The notes below the pieces were generated by a model, which had not been told where the DNA came from, did no database searches, and saw only the letters and a list, made by a program, of their open reading frames with translations. Position numbers and translations under genes: made by a program. A stretch of DNA of 13,958 bases from CAYXXZ01 sp964469165 (GTDB taxonomy: Bacteria; Pseudomonadota; Gammaproteobacteria; Pseudomonadales; Porticoccaceae): assembly GCA_964469165.1 (NCBI GenBank), contig CAYXXZ010000082.1, positions 1-13,958 on the forward strand, read 5' to 3'. This document shows, in pieces, positions 12,037-13,958 of this stretch (the first letter of the stretch is position 1; the number at the start of each line of letters is the position of its first letter).

Positions 12037-13958
12037 TCAATGGGCGCTTACGCGGTTTTCCGTGTTTTCATCGGCAACATTCCCCGACGGAAGGTCCTTT
12101 TCGTATTCGTCATCACTGAGCGGCTTCGGCATGGTCTCGAGTGCGATCTGCAGCACTTCGTCGATCCACTTCACGGGGCGGATGTCCAGATCGGCTTTGA
12201 TGTTCTCCGGAATCTCCTTCAGGTCGCGCTCATTGCCATGGGGAATGATCACCGTCTTGATGCCGCCGCGGTGGGCCGCCAGAAGCTTTTCCTTGAGCCC
12301 GCCGATGCGCAGCACCTGACCACGCAGCGTGATCTCGCCGGTCATGGCGACGTCGGCACGCACGGGAACACCGCTGAGCACGGAAACGAAGGCCGTGCAC
12401 ATGGCAATACCCGCGCTCGGGCCATCCTTGGGTGTGGCGCCCTCGGGCACGTGGATGTGCAGGTCGTACTTGCCGTGGTGACTCTTGGGAATGCCGAGCT
12501 GTTGGGAGCGACTGCGCACTACGGTGCGGGCCGCCTGAATGGACTCCTGCATGACCTTCTCCAGCAGGCCGGTGCGGAAGGTCTCGCCCTTGCCAGGTAC
12601 CGCGGCGGCCTCGATGGTGAGCAGCTCGCCGCCCACGGAGGTCCAGGCCAGACCCGTCACCTGCCCGATCTGGTTGTCCTCTTCCGCGCGCCCGAAATCG
12701 AAGCGACGCACGCCGAGCAGGCTTTCCAGATTGTCGCTGGTGACCTTGTAGCATTGTTCTGGACTTTTCCCGGAAGGGCTGGCCTCCGAACTGCTGGCCT
12801 TGACGTGGCTGGTCAACACCTTGCGGCAGATTTTGGCAACGGCTCTTTCCAGCCCACGCACGCCCGCCTCACGGGTGTAGTAGCGAATGATATCGCGGAT
12901 CACCTCGTCGTCGACGCTGATTTCCTTGTCGGAGAGGCCATTGGCCTTGATCTGCTTGGGCAGCAGGTACTTGGTGGCGATATTGAGCTTTTCGTCCTCT
13001 GTATAGCCGGGGATGCGGATCACTTCCATACGGTCCAGCAAGGGACCGGGAATGTTGAGGGAGTTTGCCGTACAGATGAACAGCACTTCCGAGAGATCGT
13101 AATCCACTTCCAGGTAGTGGTCGTTGAAGGTGCCGTTCTGCTCCGGATCCAGCACTTCGAGCAGCGCCGATGCGGGATCACCGCGGTGATCCATGCCGAT
13201 CTTGTCGATCTCGTCGAGCAGGAACAGCGGGTTCTTGACCCCCACCTTGGACATTTTCTGGACCAGCTTGCCGGGCAGAGACCCGATGTAGGTGCGACGG
13301 TGACCGCGAATCTCGGCCTCGTCGCGCACGCCGCCCAACGACATGCGCACGAACTTGCGCCCCGTGGCGCGCGCGATCGACTCACCCAACGAGGTTTTGC
13401 CGACACCGGGAGGCCCGACCAGACAGAGTACCGGCCCCTTGAGCTTCTTGACGCGGCGCTGCACGGCGAGAAACTCCAGGATGCGCTCTTTCACCTCTTC
13501 GAGGCCGTAGTGGTCCTCGTTGAGTACCTGCTCCGCGAGGGGAATGTCGTGGCGCACCTTGGAGCGCTTTTTCCAGGGCACGTTGAGCATCCAGTCCACA
13601 TAGCTGCGCAGCACCGACGCTTCAGCGGACATGGGGGACATCATCTTCAACTTGTTGATTTCGGCCAGGGTCTTGTCCAACGCGGCCTTGGGCATGCCGG
13701 CCTCTTTGGCGCGCAGCTCCATCTGCTCCACTTCGTTGATGCCATCCTCGGATTCGCCGAGCTCTTTCTGAATGGCCTTCATCTGCTCATTCAGATAGTA
13801 CTCGCGCTGGCTCTTCTCCATCTGTTTCTTGACGCGCCCGCGAATGCGCTTGTCGATCTGGAAAACCTCGATTTCGGAATCCATGTAGCCGAGCAGAGCA
13901 TCCACCCGGTCGCGCACGCCGGCGGTCTCGAGAATCTGCTGCTTCTGGTCGAGCGGAA
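12037..13958 (-). CDS. lon: Lon ATP-dependent protease (N-terminal part outside the window)
   Basis: The visible 639 codons are the C-terminal four-fifths of Lon, the soluble AAA+ protease that degrades misfolded and short-lived regulatory proteins. The gene runs off the right edge, so its start, the substrate-binding N-domain and its promoter (often a heat-shock promoter) are missing. Numbering from the codon at 13917: the coiled-coil segment KKQMEKSQREYYLNEQMKAI is at 30-49, Walker A GPPGVGKT at 168-175, Walker B LFLLDEID at 231-238, and the protease domain runs from about 400. The catalytic dyad is Ser501 in PKDGPSAGIAM and Lys544 in LKEKLLAAHRGG, 43 residues apart as in E. coli. A Ser-rich insertion (about 371-386) precedes the protease domain. 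It ends in a short charged tail (ENTENRVSAH). The next gene downstream is hupB, 160 nt away. Confidence 0.98.
   Translation of the reverse strand, partial: PLDQKQQILETAGVRDRVDALLGYMDSEIEVFQIDKRIRGRVKKQMEKSQREYYLNEQMKAIQKELGESEDGINEVEQMELRAKEAGMPKAALDKTLAEINKLKMMSPMSAEASVLRSYVDWMLNVPWKKRSKVRHDIPLAEQVLNEDHYGLEEVKERILEFLAVQRRVKKLKGPVLCLVGPPGVGKTSLGESIARATGRKFVRMSLGGVRDEAEIRGHRRTYIGSLPGKLVQKMSKVGVKNPLFLLDEIDKIGMDHRGDPASALLEVLDPEQNGTFNDHYLEVDYDLSEVLFICTANSLNIPGPLLDRMEVIRIPGYTEDEKLNIATKYLLPKQIKANGLSDKEISVDDEVIRDIIRYYTREAGVRGLERAVAKICRKVLTSHVKASSSEASPSGKSPEQCYKVTSDNLESLLGVRRFDFGRAEEDNQIGQVTGLAWTSVGGELLTIEAAAVPGKGETFRTGLLEKVMQESIQAARTVVRSRSQQLGIPKSHHGKYDLHIHVPEGATPKDGPSAGIAMCTAFVSVLSGVPVRADVAMTGEITLRGQVLRIGGLKEKLLAAHRGGIKTVIIPHGNERDLKEIPENIKADLDIRPVKWIDEVLQIALETMPKPLSDDEYEKDLPSGNVADENTENRVSAH

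Overview
This GC-rich window comes from a gammaproteobacterial chromosome. The proteins read most like those of the Pseudomonadales/Cellvibrionales side of the class. The evidence is the gene block lon-hupB-ppiD, the presence of a FimL-type scaffold next to nudC, and an MltD with LysM repeats. From memory, the same genes lie close together in Pseudomonas aeruginosa. No phage, plasmid, CRISPR or defence genes are visible. The accessory interest lies in the spaces between genes, which are rich in repeats.

Layout from left to right. (1) Positions 1-260 hold what looks like the truncated end of a group II intron on the minus strand, abutting a 26-bp perfect palindrome. (2) A TonB-dependent outer-membrane receptor (313-2358, +) stands alone. 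(3) A convergent gap (2359-2676) is filled by a composite repeat: two inverted GTAG-type hairpins around a second nested inverted repeat, then a half copy of a third repeat that runs into the 3' end of sohB. (4) A minus-strand operon fimL-nudC-sohB (6250 down to 2677) encodes a Pil-Chp/type IV pilus scaffold, an NADH/NAD-capped RNA pyrophosphatase and an inner-membrane serine protease. (5) A metallo-beta-lactamase-fold hydrolase (minus) and mltD (plus) diverge from a 163-bp promoter region. (6) A second convergent gap (9229-9628) holds a GTAG palindrome, an intrinsic terminator, a G-quadruplex motif and a 274-bp inverted-repeat element with a REP pair in its middle. (7) The proteostasis cluster ppiD, hupB and lon is on the minus strand. 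lon runs off the right edge, so its N-terminal part is missing.

How the genes relate. lon, hupB and ppiD encode cytoplasmic ATP-dependent proteolysis, nucleoid architecture and a periplasmic-facing folding factor. MltD remodels peptidoglycan in the periplasm. SohB is likely a membrane quality-control protease. FimL is expected to link the Pil-Chp chemosensory cluster and cAMP signalling to type IV pili. The TonB receptor imports an unidentified substrate.

I did not find a clearly new multi-gene system. The most unusual signals are in the repeats. Several unrelated hairpin families share a GTAG tetranucleotide, the mark of REP elements moved by RAYT/TnpA-REP proteins. One repeat supplies the stop codon and last residues of SohB, and an inverted copy of it matches at 29 of 29 bases 6.7 kb away. 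A group II intron 5' end begins exactly beside one of the palindromes. The hupB promoter appears to sit inside the terminator of lon.
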